In this document: piece after piece, positions 1 through 7,328 of the stretch
Numbering within the stretch: the stretch's first letter is position 1
How the letters are laid out: the number at the start of each line of letters is the position of its first letter
Assembly (NCBI GenBank): GCA_964617665.1
Contig: CAZUAH010000237.1
Span: 1-20,482 of the forward strand
Direction of reading: 5' to 3'
DNA: 20,482 nucleotides
DNA from: JADHUC01 sp964617665
Lineage (GTDB): Bacteria > Planctomycetota > Planctomycetia > Pirellulales > Pirellulaceae
Program-made: the position numbers and the translations under genes
The notes under the pieces: model-generated
Told to the model about the DNA's origin: nothing
What the model saw: only the letters and a program-made list of their open reading frames with translations
Databases searched by the model: none

Positions 1-466
1 CGCCGATGGACTTTGATTCCGCGTACGGAATGTATCCTGTCGCAACTGTCTTCTCTGTGAGTCTCTCGCCGGTTGGTGGCGGCTGCAAGGCTGCGAGGCT
101 ACTGGCAAAGATCACGCGATTCGCGCCGTATTCCATCGCCAATCGAAGCACGTTTTCCGTCCCTCGAACATTGGTTCGCTCGTAGTCGCGGTGCCAAGTT
201 GTACCAAAGTGGTAGAACGCCGCAAAGTGAACGACGAAGTCGATCCGACCGAGCGTTTGCTTCATGCGTGCGAACACCGAGTCCATGGCAGAGGCATCCG
301 CAATGTCTGTCTGCCACCAGACGGCATCCGGTGCCGCATCCATCAGAGCGCGGGAAGGCTTGCGACGATCCAGCGCGATGACCTTATGATTGCGAACAAG
401 GTCAACCGTCGTTGCTGAACCAAGAAAACCCGATGCGCCGGTAATCAAGACAACTTGGCTACTCAT
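1..466 (-). CDS. NAD(P)-dependent epimerase/dehydratase, extended SDR family (partial, N-terminal 155 residues)
   Basis: This is the first 155 residues of a Rossmann-fold sugar-nucleotide or steroid-type epimerase/dehydratase; the rest lies beyond the window edge. It starts at the ATG at 464-466 and stays open to base 1. The N-terminus reads MSSQVVLITGASGFLGSA, which carries the extended-SDR NAD-binding motif GxxGxxG (GASGFLG, residues 10-16) after a first beta strand. Further along are an acidic residue ending the second strand (ALDRR), an FxxD-like segment (QTDIAD), the VHFAA strand-4 motif, the NVRGTENVLRLA helix, and the catalytic Ser and YxxxK (SSLAAL; PYAESK near residues 148-153). All key residues visible so far are intact. 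The substrate cannot be told from this half. The nearest gene upstream is the lipoprotein at 600-1088 on the same strand, 133 bases away, so co-transcription is possible but not shown. Confidence 0.9.
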   Translation of the reverse strand, partial: MSSQVVLITGASGFLGSATTVDLVRNHKVIALDRRKPSRALMDAAPDAVWWQTDIADASAMDSVFARMKQTLGRIDFVVHFAAFYHFGTTWHRDYERTNVRGTENVLRLAMEYGANRVIFASSLAALQPPPTGERLTEKTVATGYIPYAESKSIG

Positions 467-599
467 AGGTCGGCCGATCGGCGATTAACTTCCTCCAGCC
501 ATTGGGAGCGTGCAACGCGGGATGCTTCAATTCGACAGATTCGTATGCAGTGTGATCAACCACGTGGCCAAGTACGGATGGCCGATGAACGGTGATGGC

Positions 600-1088
600 C
601 TAAGGCTTCGGCTGTGGACTAACCATGATCGTGGCCGTGGCGCCGCCCGACTTCTTGACTGTAGCTATTGTGACGGTACACACTTGGCTATCTTTCTTCA
701 CGCTGATCTGCCCACCTTCGGGAGCATTCAATGTGCTCAGGATCTGCCATCCCTTGTCACCGAGTTCCTTTTTGTAGTAGTCCCAGACCTGTTTCGAAGA
801 ATCGGCAGTTTCAAGGCTCACCAGAATCATCCCAGCCGATTCGGATGCGACTTTGACAGTCGCACCAGGATAGAGGGGCATATCGTCTGGGAATCCATCG
901 GGAATCTCGACGCTCATGCTGCCCGTGGTCAACTCCACCTTGCCCCCGACACTCTCAATCGTGACGTTTTCGCCGTCCTGGGAAGCAGTCACACCCGGCG
1001 CGACGGTCCCTGAACCGCAGCCAGCGAAGCTGGCGGCAACAAACGCCGCAGCAAGGAAAACTCGTAGCGAGGATCGTTGCGATGTCAT
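600..1088 (-). CDS. Small putative lipoprotein, 162 aa
   Basis: A predicted exported lipoprotein of unknown function. Residues 1-24 form a classic lipoprotein signal: basic start (MTSQRSSLR), hydrophobic core (VFLAAAFVAASF) and lipobox FAGC with Cys24 as the lipidated residue. The mature part has a beta-rich segment with a VEIPDGFPDDMPLYPGATV stretch. It then has a segment of the type YYKKELGDKGW (about residues 103-115), a pattern seen in small planctomycete and proteobacterial lipoproteins where a helix is followed by a Trp-containing strand. The ATG at 1086-1088 has an AGAGGA ribosome site about 7 bases upstream. A perfect TTGACA -35-like hexamer lies about 100 bases upstream. I do not recognise a named family and infer no enzymatic role. 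Confidence 0.82.
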   Translation of the reverse strand: MTSQRSSLRVFLAAAFVAASFAGCGSGTVAPGVTASQDGENVTIESVGGKVELTTGSMSVEIPDGFPDDMPLYPGATVKVASESAGMILVSLETADSSKQVWDYYKKELGDKGWQILSTLNAPEGGQISVKKDSQVCTVTIATVKKSGGATATIMVSPQPKP

Positions 1089-1160
1089 TGGCTCGTCCTC
1101 TCAACGGCTCTGATCGAGACTCAATCCGAAACCCGCCTCCTGCATTTGGGTACGCCAATA

Positions 1161-1189
1161 CCATTAATCGGTTTTGTCGTCCATGTCAA
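1161..1189 (-). promoter_or_regulatory. Possible sigma70-type promoter for the 600-1088 lipoprotein
   Basis: On the minus strand TTGACA (1184-1189) is followed after 17 bases by TAATGG (1161-1166). The -35 matches the bacterial consensus perfectly but the -10 is poor. It sits about 75-100 bases upstream of the lipoprotein start in the 189-base gap between the two small genes. Planctomycete promoters are not well defined, so this is tentative. Confidence 0.3.
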
Positions 1190-1277
1190 CTGCGAACATC
1201 GAGAATCCTGCATCCTTGAATTTGACAGCGTGAATTGCGCCAACAAATGGGTTCCCCAGACTATTCAGCACACACCG

Positions 1278-1784
1278 TCACATCGACAGGGCTATCGCAC
1301 TAAAGACGGCGAAGATGGCCATGAGCGCATAGAGACAGATGACGATCAACGTGAGGATGCCGACGAACTTCCAGAACGACTTTTGTGCCTCAAGGGCGTG
1401 TGTCAGAGCGGCGGGAGTTCTCTGTAGCAGGAAACTCCCAATCCGGTCGGCGTACCTCCACAGGAAGACCGCAGGGATGATGTAAAGGACCGCCATCACA
1501 ACGTAAACGACTCCCACGAACGCACCGTACATTCCCGGCGCGCCAGCCGCCCCCGCTGCCATCATGAACGCGCCGCCAAGGGCCATAAATGCGCTAGCGA
1601 TAAACATTATCACACTCATGAACCGCACCCATGGTTTCGTCTTCCGGAGCATGTCGGCGGCGCTGTTCAAACTGGAATCCCAACCACCGGCATTGCTCGG
1701 CTTTGACACAACCTCCGGCGACTGATACGGGTTTTCGCCGGAAGTAGCGGGATCGTTATCCGACGCAAAGAGATAGTCCGTCAT
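1278..1784 (-). CDS. Membrane protein, DUF5362-like, 168 aa
   Basis: A predicted integral membrane protein of unknown function. The first 45 residues are hydrophilic and contain the NPYQSPE segment that often opens planctomycete membrane proteins. Then comes an amphipathic stretch, LRKTKPWVRFMSVIMF, which closely resembles the start of DUF5362-type proteins. It leads into about four hydrophobic helices: roughly 52-78 (rich in Ala, Gly and Met), 85-109, a short cytoplasmic loop ending in TPAALTHALEAQKSFWK, and 139-165. The start is the ATG at 1782-1784 with AGGGGT just upstream. A short perfect hairpin (1805-1821) sits immediately in front of that ribosome site. Adjacent genes on the same strand share no obvious function with it. 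The family assignment is by motif resemblance only. Confidence 0.8.
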   Translation of the reverse strand: MTDYLFASDNDPATSGENPYQSPEVVSKPSNAGGWDSSLNSAADMLRKTKPWVRFMSVIMFIASAFMALGGAFMMAAGAAGAPGMYGAFVGVVYVVMAVLYIIPAVFLWRYADRIGSFLLQRTPAALTHALEAQKSFWKFVGILTLIVICLYALMAIFAVFSAIALSM

Positions 1785-1804
1785 GAGGACCCCTGGGCGG
1801 CTGG

Positions 1805-1821
1805 GTGCCAGTTACTGGCAC
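1805..1821. promoter_or_regulatory. Perfect 7-bp inverted repeat in the leader of the DUF5362-like gene
   Basis: GTGCCAG (1805-1811), a 3-base loop, then CTGGCAC (1815-1821). On the minus strand it falls about 20 bases upstream of the ATG at 1784, just before the AGGGGT ribosome site. It could be an RNA hairpin affecting initiation or a small operator. The role is inferred from position only. Confidence 0.35.
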
Positions 1822-1920
1822 TGGTGAGAAACGGAACCGTATGCCGACAAACATACGTGAGAATCTAACTCTTCGATTCTACCGACCGATGGGACAGCCG
1901 TCGATCCAACGGTTCGATGG

Positions 1921-4797
1921 TTATGGTGAATCGTCGGTCTCGGCTGCAAGACGAATCTCCGGGTCGACAGCGAATTTGCGATAATCATCCAGGTAGGGCA
2001 CGTTGCAATCGATCCAGGTGCAGAGTGCCCGCCACTCGGCCTCGCTGAGTTGGACGTTTTCATGGCCGTCGTCCAGCAGTTTCACAAGTGGGCTTACTCG
2101 CGAACCCCAGGAGCCGGGCGGCGTGTGATACTGGTGGATGTCCGCGGTTGATACGTGAGGAAGTAGATTCCAGTAGGCGGGGTAAGTGTAATGCTTTCGA
2201 TACCCGTTCTCGTAAACGGTCCACAGATTGGGCACAAAAACCTCCGGTTCCTGGGAACCGGCTTGCAGATCAAACGACTTGTCTTCGCCTTCCGTGCCGT
2301 CGTGGCATGCTACGCAGTGCCGGTCCAGGATAGGCTGAATGTGTTTCGGAAACCCGAGCGAAGCCACGCCCCATGGCGGCGGTTCGAGGATGGATGGCTC
2401 GCGCAGCAAGGCCGCCGGTTTCGCACTGGCCAGAGGAGCGGTGGGCATGGGCTCGTGGCAGCCGACGCACCCGGTCTTCTCGCCCGGTTTAACATACGTG
2501 GTCATGCGCATCGTATGCAGAGCTCTGTGTTCTTTGTCCAGAACGGAGAAGAAGACGGCTCGGTCGGCCGGCACGCGGAAATGGGCCGACCCGTCCGGCT
2601 CGATCGGCACACAGCCCAGTACAGTTTTCGTCTCGAAGCCGCCCATGCCGACCCAGATGTTGCAGGGTGACGTGTGGACGTGACGCTCGTGAGCCTCGAC
2701 CACGCGGAGGTATCGGGCCTCTCCACGCATCGATTCCGGCAAACCTGCATGTACGTCTTGGAGGACGAACTCGCCTGACGGTTGTTCTTGTATGGTCTGC
2801 ACCTCGGGAACAACGGGCGGCCGTCGACGTGGACGGATCAGCGTCGGGTACATGGCCGACAGTTCCTTGTCACGGTAAATCAACTCGGCTCCGCCGTGGG
2901 TGTCGGCCAGGTAGATTCCGACGCGCCCGGCCGTTCGTCGATCACTTGCTCCCGTCCCCTGCGGGTCGTAAGAGATTAGGAAGTAGTTTTCGTCGATCGG
3001 ATAGGGGCAATCACAAGCGCCCGTCACTAGATGCCTTTCGCCCGTCGCTGTGTCGCGGCCGTGACTCATATCGACGATCAAGATGTTGCCGCTGCCGTCG
3101 TTGTGATGGTGTGATTCCACGCAGACGACCTTGCTGGTACCGGGAATCTGGCGGCATCGGGCGTAGTTCCGCTCGCCCGTCAAGTAGCCGCTGACCACAC
3201 GCGGATACGTACCGTCGGGCCGGACGCTCCAGATCAGTTGCGTCGGCCGCCAGAATCGCATCACGTATTCCCAGCGGGTAAACATGATCGATCCATCGTC
3301 TATCAGGCTGGGATCCCATTCGCCCTCTTTGGCACGCGTGATTTGGCGAAGGTCGGATCCATCTGCGTTGACGCTGAACATACAATCCGCCCAGGCCCAG
3401 TCACCACACTGGACCATGCCTCCGGCTCGCGGCGACATAAACGCGATGCGTCCGTCCGGTAGATAAATCGGGTCGGCACTCTCCTCGCGTCTGGTTGTCC
3501 CTCGGGTGATTTGTCGTGGTGGCACACTACCGTCCAGCGTCATCTCCCAAATCTGGAAGAATGTACCATTACCGATCGAGTCCGTTCCGCCCAGTGTTTC
3601 ACAAGGGCCTTCGACAAGATCCTTGACGTCAGCTGCCGCAAAACCGAATACAATCCGCTGAGCGTCGAAGGAGACTACCGGCCGGCCGAAAAGACCCTCT
3701 GGGAACTTCCCGCGCGTCAGCGAAACGACCGAATCGCTCGCCTCGGCATGGATGTCTTTCAGAATACAGATCTCACCGCCCAATTTGCAGTAGCGAGATC
3801 GGCGGCGGGAGCATTGATGATTGGCATGAGGGTGATGGCGACGGACAAACAACAAGCCGCCGTTCTCGTGCAACCGCGGATGGGACAACGCCAGTCGGCG
3901 AACGGCTCGGCGGACGTCCAAGTAGATGAATAGCCAAGCTTCGGGGGCAAAGAGGCCGTCGGTTGTAACGGCGTCGACGCGATGAGTCGCTTCGGCCAGC
4001 GGTTTGACATCTGCTTCGAGACCGTCAACCCCAAGACCGCGCATGTTGGCCGCAATCGCTAGTCCACGCTTGTAGTGCTTGTCCACAGCCGCCACAACAC
4101 GGCTGCGAACCACCTCGGCCGGTTCTTCCCAGCCATCGCCGCGCGGATGGCACACAAGGTCGTCCTGAACGATCCAGTCCGCTTCGATAGGATTCGAAAC
4201 TGTCCACAGCGGTTTCGGCTGCCTTGGTGGTGGCGGGGCAGGCGGTCGGTGAGCGGCTCGTTGTTCGGGCGTCGGAGCCCCCAGCGGTTTCTCGTCGGTC
4301 GACCAGATGCGAACGTAGGAGACGATCGCGTTGGCACCGGCTTCTTTGATGAACTTCAGCTCGAGCTTCTTTCCATCCGCGTAGGCACCTTTGGGAACGT
4401 CAAACAGAAAGCGGCGAGGACGCTTGAGCGGCAGCTCCATGCGTCCGTGGATTTCGTGGCCGTCTGCCTCCAGGCGTTGTATGCGACCGCCGTTATCGAC
4501 GTAAACGACATCGGCCTTGTACGAAGCCTTGGGATTCGGATTTAGGTACCAGAATACACAGGCATGGTTGTCGAAGACGATCGCCCGATGTTCGTGAGGT
4601 GCCTCGACCATACTGTCCGGATAGAGCCAAGACGTGCCAGCAACAACATGCGTCTGGCTTTCCGTGCCGCAGTTGTCTTCGGCTACCAAGTGGTAGCCCT
4701 CTGGCGGCTTGTCACCGGGCGTTTGTGCGACCGACGCGGCGGAAACCGGGAGAACGGCACACGCCCAGCTTGCCAGGAGCAAGAATCTGACCTGCAT
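1921..4797 (-). CDS. HzsA-related dihaem cytochrome c-type secreted protein, 958 aa
   Basis: A large exported protein resembling the alpha subunit of anammox hydrazine synthase (HzsA), from the wider 'HzsA-related' family found in planctomycetes that do not perform anammox. A Sec signal peptide occupies about residues 1-24 (MQVRFLLLASWACAVLPVSA). A beta-sandwich-like region follows to about 170, then a proline-rich linker (PPAPPPPRQPKP). The central part is a TolB/PD40-like propeller with repeats such as DPIYLPDGRIAFMS, DGSDLRQITR and DPSLIDDGSIMFTRWEY. Near the C-terminus are two haem c sites, CVGCH (777-781) and CVACH (828-832), then a cytochrome-type ending with WRALCTWIDCNVPYLDDY. The ATG at 4795-4797 has GAGGGA about 7 bases upstream. 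True hydrazine synthase needs beta and gamma subunits, and neither is visible here. I therefore infer a different, unknown redox role in the periplasm or paryphoplasm. Confidence 0.88.
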   Translation of the reverse strand: MQVRFLLLASWACAVLPVSAASVAQTPGDKPPEGYHLVAEDNCGTESQTHVVAGTSWLYPDSMVEAPHEHRAIVFDNHACVFWYLNPNPKASYKADVVYVDNGGRIQRLEADGHEIHGRMELPLKRPRRFLFDVPKGAYADGKKLELKFIKEAGANAIVSYVRIWSTDEKPLGAPTPEQRAAHRPPAPPPPRQPKPLWTVSNPIEADWIVQDDLVCHPRGDGWEEPAEVVRSRVVAAVDKHYKRGLAIAANMRGLGVDGLEADVKPLAEATHRVDAVTTDGLFAPEAWLFIYLDVRRAVRRLALSHPRLHENGGLLFVRRHHPHANHQCSRRRSRYCKLGGEICILKDIHAEASDSVVSLTRGKFPEGLFGRPVVSFDAQRIVFGFAAADVKDLVEGPCETLGGTDSIGNGTFFQIWEMTLDGSVPPRQITRGTTRREESADPIYLPDGRIAFMSPRAGGMVQCGDWAWADCMFSVNADGSDLRQITRAKEGEWDPSLIDDGSIMFTRWEYVMRFWRPTQLIWSVRPDGTYPRVVSGYLTGERNYARCRQIPGTSKVVCVESHHHNDGSGNILIVDMSHGRDTATGERHLVTGACDCPYPIDENYFLISYDPQGTGASDRRTAGRVGIYLADTHGGAELIYRDKELSAMYPTLIRPRRRPPVVPEVQTIQEQPSGEFVLQDVHAGLPESMRGEARYLRVVEAHERHVHTSPCNIWVGMGGFETKTVLGCVPIEPDGSAHFRVPADRAVFFSVLDKEHRALHTMRMTTYVKPGEKTGCVGCHEPMPTAPLASAKPAALLREPSILEPPPWGVASLGFPKHIQPILDRHCVACHDGTEGEDKSFDLQAGSQEPEVFVPNLWTVYENGYRKHYTYPAYWNLLPHVSTADIHQYHTPPGSWGSRVSPLVKLLDDGHENVQLSEAEWRALCTWIDCNVPYLDDYRKFAVDPEIRLAAETDDSP

Positions 4798-4983
4798 TCC
4801 TATTCCCTCATCATTCGGGCCAATGACTGCTGCGGTCTATCTGTCGCGAGCGGGGATTCAACTGGACCCCGCGGCCAGATCGATCAGCTCGTGTGTTCCT
4901 ACACCTCACCGCAATACAGATGAATTGTAGCGTAGAAGACGCCCGATTGCATCGATTTGAGTCACGAGCAGGAAGAGAAGGTG

Positions 4984-5124
4984 GGCTACCCCGGACATTT
5001 CATCCGTCTGTAGCCACGTTCGCCAGAACGTGGGACATCGTCTGGAGTTGCGCCCACGTTCTGGCGAACGTGGCTACGACAGTCTGTCACGCAATTCCCT
5101 GGGGGCGTGAAATATCCGGGCTAC
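4984..5124. repeat. Nested inverted-repeat element (paired REP-like palindromes)
   Basis: Two copies of a 25-base unit face each other at 5010-5034 and 5053-5077. They are perfect reverse complements separated by 18 bases. Each unit contains its own palindrome, CCACGTTC-GCCA-GAACGTGG, so each can form a hairpin alone or the pair can form one long stem. Outside these lies a weaker outer pair: CTACCCCGGACATTTCAT on the left (about 4985-5002) and, on the right, GTGAAATATCCGGGCTAC (5107-5124), which is its inverted counterpart with about 14 of 18 positions matching. The element fills the 323-base gap between the HzsA-like gene and the DUF2752 gene. The layout is that of bacterial interspersed REP or BIME repeats mobilised by RAYT transposases. 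No such transposase is in this window. Confidence 0.85.
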
Positions 5125-5579
5125 TGTGGGACGGCAGGCGGAGCCAGCAAAGTGAAGGGATAATATGGCAGGTTGCGGAGAAACCAAAAGGCCATCACCG
5201 CGACGAACAGCCCCCAGATCAACTTGGCCCGAGGTGTTCGTGCAGGGGGCTCGCGCAGCGACCAAGTCGCCATCGTCCATCGCCACAGGCCCACTGCCAG
5301 GATCGGCAGGGCCAGCATGGCAAACGCGTTATGGTGAAACGCTGTAGCAATCCGCAACTGCATCATATGATGCAACGCACGCTGCGTACCGCATCCCGGA
5401 CAGTGCAGTCCGGTAGCGGAGAAGAACATGCACTTCGGAAACAAGGCGTTGCCTGTCGGGTTCCACAGGAACAGGACCACGACACCGATAGCGCCTGCTG
5501 CGACAACGGCAACGTACAGGCACCGGTCTCGGAACAGACGATCCGTAGTGGCCACGTCAGGCGCCAGCAAGACCACCAA
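5121..5579 (-). CDS. DUF2752 family membrane protein, about 152 aa
   Basis: A small membrane protein of the DUF2752 family, whose biochemical role is unknown. The diagnostic motif CPGCGTQRA lies at residues 60-68. It is preceded by a first membrane helix (about 21-40) and an FPKCMFF segment, and followed by the usual HNAFAMLALP helix and a C-terminal helix (about 120-137). The two cysteines of CPGC suggest a metal or redox site, but this is untested. The gene directly follows the CD225-type gene, with little or no gap. The start is uncertain: the longest frame begins at a TTG (5579) overlapping the upstream gene by 23 bases, and GTG codons at 5576 and 5555 are alternatives. The last falls one base past the upstream stop codon and would fit translational coupling. 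The family is clear; the start is not. Confidence 0.85.
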   Translation of the reverse strand: MVVLLAPDVATTDRLFRDRCLYVAVVAAGAIGVVVLFLWNPTGNALFPKCMFFSATGLHCPGCGTQRALHHMMQLRIATAFHHNAFAMLALPILAVGLWRWTMATWSLREPPARTPRAKLIWGLFVAVMAFWFLRNLPYYPFTLLAPPAVPQ

Positions 5580-5850
5580 GGATCCCGAACGCGACGCAGA
5601 TTACTATCCAGACCAGTCCGCCTATCAGTGCTATATTGGCAAACATATCGGCCTTCTTCGAGGCGTCCTGGGCACCCGCGATGTCGCCACTGGAGACCTT
5701 TCCGTCGACCTGGGCGGCGAAGATGATCGAGACAACGCCGAGAGGAAGGCAACAGAGTAGTGTCACCAGAATTGCTTTGACAAGGTGATTAGGAATTTGC
5801 GGTCGTGGGCCACCACCACCTGCGGCCGGATCAAAGTTTCCTTGCGCCAT
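5557..5850 (-). CDS. CD225/dispanin-family (IFITM-like) membrane protein, 97 aa
   Basis: A small two-helix membrane protein of the CD225/dispanin family, which includes animal interferon-induced transmembrane proteins and many bacterial proteins of unknown role. After a Gly/Pro-rich N-terminus comes the family signature: PNHLVKAILVTLLCCLPLG (about residues 20-38), a double cysteine before Leu-Pro-Leu-Gly, then an AAQVDGKVSSGDIAGAQDASKKA segment. A second hydrophobic helix lies at about 72-96. The ATG at 5848-5850 has AGGAG 8 bases upstream. It sits immediately before and overlapping the DUF2752 gene. CD225 and DUF2752 proteins are also neighbours or fused in other bacteria, as I recall, so the two probably act together in the membrane. 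The upstream region holds several inverted repeats. Confidence 0.9.
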   Translation of the reverse strand: MAQGNFDPAAGGGGPRPQIPNHLVKAILVTLLCCLPLGVVSIIFAAQVDGKVSSGDIAGAQDASKKADMFANIALIGGLVWIVICVAFGILGGLAGA

Positions 5851-5885
5851 CTCTTGGCTCCTGTGCTGGTTAGAGAAACTACTCT

Positions 5886-5906
5886 GATCGACTGATACGG
5901 TCGATC
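5886..5906. promoter_or_regulatory. Perfect 7-7-7 inverted repeat upstream of the CD225/DUF2752 unit
   Basis: GATCGAC (5886-5892), 7-base spacer, GTCGATC (5900-5906). It lies 36-56 bases upstream of the CD225 start codon on the minus strand, a position typical of an operator or leader hairpin. No regulator is encoded next to it. Confidence 0.4.
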
Positions 5907-5969
5907 GGGCGTTGTGACTTGGTTCTTGGCTAATGGAAACGGTTAGACCTTGTCTTGTTAACAGGCCGT

Positions 5970-5996
5970 AATGCGGAACTACTGCTTAACCGCATT
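5970..5996. repeat. 7-bp inverted repeat with 13-base spacer in the intergenic region
   Basis: AATGCGG (5970-5976) and CCGCATT (5990-5996) are exact reverse complements. It is the second of three inverted repeats between the lipoprotein gene ending at 6122 and the CD225 gene. Function unknown. Confidence 0.35.
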
Positions 5997-6001
5997 CAAT
6001 C

Positions 6002-6080
6002 GAATCTTGACAACAGACGAGTGTTCCAGTCTCCATCCAGCCACTGAACGTACGCGACGGACTGTCGCTTGTCAAGATTC
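6002..6080. repeat. 12-bp perfect inverted repeat, 55-base interior
   Basis: GAATCTTGACAA (6002-6013) and TTGTCAAGATTC (6069-6080) are perfect reverse complements. The element lies about 40-120 bases past the stop codon of the 6122-7201 gene. It could be a long stem in the 3' end of that transcript, a small mobile element, or a paired protein-binding site. No T-run follows on the minus strand, so a simple intrinsic terminator is unlikely. Confidence 0.45.
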
Positions 6081-6121
6081 TGACGCGTCCTGAATCGAAA
6101 CTGCCCTGCTTTAATCGTCGC

Positions 6122-7201
6122 TCACTGCGGAGGCGAATGTCGTTTCAGGGCGGCTGTCACTGCTTCGAGAGCTTCTTCGTCCGCCTCAACCATTCCGTCA
6201 CCCGTTTCAATGGTTTTGTAGGTACAGACCGAGACACCGTGATGCAGTTCTTTCTCCGACAAGAACAGTACATAGGCACGATCTCGCGCATAAAGCAATT
6301 CGCTGATGTCCTCAGGCACCCAGATGCGAACAGAGTAGGAGCCGTCCGCGTACTCTCTTTGCTGCTTCCCTTTCAGAATTTTGCTCACTCGAAAATCGTA
6401 ATCGTGCACGTCCATGTTCCCGTGGATTCCCGGCCCGGATGAAACTGTCCCAATGCCGATGAAGTCGGCCGCAATGGTAAACTGCTCAATCTCCGCGGAC
6501 GTAGACTCCGCACGCCAAGCCTTCATCTTCTTTTCGTACAGTTGCTTCTCCAACGCCAGTTTCTCTTCCCGTTCGCGGCGCAACTGTTCGCCTCGCTTGA
6601 TTCCAGCCATCGCCAGTTCGCGATTCTCCTTCGACAACTCAAACCGTCCTATCGGCGAAATCCAGAAAGACTTGTGGCCATCCTCTTCGAGGAATTGTCC
6701 CAGTAAGATCATTCGTGCGCCAGGCTCGGGGCCGGCCAGCGGCTTTTTTGCCCAATTCTGATAAATGGGATTGTCTTCCAGGGTCCCATAGTCGACGTCA
6801 TGAGGAAACGGCGCCCATATCCCGCGCCGATGGTTCGCTTTCGTATCGCCGCGAAGTACCTCACGGACATCGAGCGTAACGACAGGAGGATTGGCGTTTG
6901 TGCAGTGTTCGTCAGCAACTTTTTCAACGACGGCAGCAACCACGTCATATCTGGAGTTTGCGATCTGGCCATCAATCGGCAGGCCAGCTAACCAGTGTAT
7001 CAATGCTATTCCAGCGTTCGCGTTTGGTGTTGATGCCGTCAGGTCCAGATTATCGAAGGACGTCACTGTCGAAGGCGACGAGGCAGCGACTGTTGACGCC
7101 TTCTCTTGGTCCCGCTCATTGGCCAGCTCTTCACTACCTGAGTCACAACCGAAGAGCGAGGACCCTAAAGCGACCGCGAGAAAGATCTTGTGTAGTCTCA
7201 T
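6122..7201 (-). CDS. Putative lipoprotein with two related beta-rich modules, 359 aa
   Basis: A predicted exported lipoprotein of unknown function. I place the start at the ATG at 7199-7201 because it gives a clean lipoprotein signal: MRLHKIFLAVALGSSLFGC with lipobox LFGC and Cys19. The open frame continues upstream, but that part is not signal-like and overlaps the next gene. Two modules of similar pattern are visible. Module A (about 85-187) has VVAAVVEKVAD, then TLDVREVLRGD, then a hydrophobic ARMILLGQFL strand. Module B (about 240-333) has AADFIGIGTVSS, then YDFRVSKILKGK, then RAYVLFLSEK. A charged, probably coiled helix (about 190-235, rich in Glu, Arg and Lys) joins them. The pattern of a V-x-G-x-V strand, a 'vlKG' turn and a 'y.vFL' strand resembles TIMP/NTR-like OB-fold domains, but this is a guess. 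It is 127 bases downstream of the propeller gene on the same strand. Confidence 0.78.
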   Translation of the reverse strand: MRLHKIFLAVALGSSLFGCDSGSEELANERDQEKASTVAASSPSTVTSFDNLDLTASTPNANAGIALIHWLAGLPIDGQIANSRYDVVAAVVEKVADEHCTNANPPVVTLDVREVLRGDTKANHRRGIWAPFPHDVDYGTLEDNPIYQNWAKKPLAGPEPGARMILLGQFLEEDGHKSFWISPIGRFELSKENRELAMAGIKRGEQLRREREEKLALEKQLYEKKMKAWRAESTSAEIEQFTIAADFIGIGTVSSGPGIHGNMDVHDYDFRVSKILKGKQQREYADGSYSVRIWVPEDISELLYARDRAYVLFLSEKELHHGVSVCTYKTIETGDGMVEADEEALEAVTAALKRHSPPQ

Positions 7202-7328
7202 CGTGCGGCGATTCCCGAGTGTATTGGCACACTGACGCACAGACCATTGTACCATGTCGACCGTCGCCGCAGTCATTTCGAGAATCTCACCCAAAAGACA
7301 TCGCTCACTCGTAAGAAACCGATCATCG

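Noticed and set aside
1921..4797. A true hydrazine synthase gene (anammox)
   Set aside because: No beta or gamma subunit genes or other anammox genes are visible, and HzsA-like proteins are known more widely in planctomycetes, so only a family resemblance is claimed.
5010..5077. A CRISPR-like repeat at the paired 25-base units
   Set aside because: There are only two copies, in inverted rather than direct orientation, and no cas gene is present; a REP-like pair fits better.
4893..5726. A 277-codon plus-strand open frame across the repeat element and the DUF2752/CD225 genes
   Set aside because: Its translation is Arg-, Gln- and Pro-rich without domain pattern and lies opposite two genes with recognised families.
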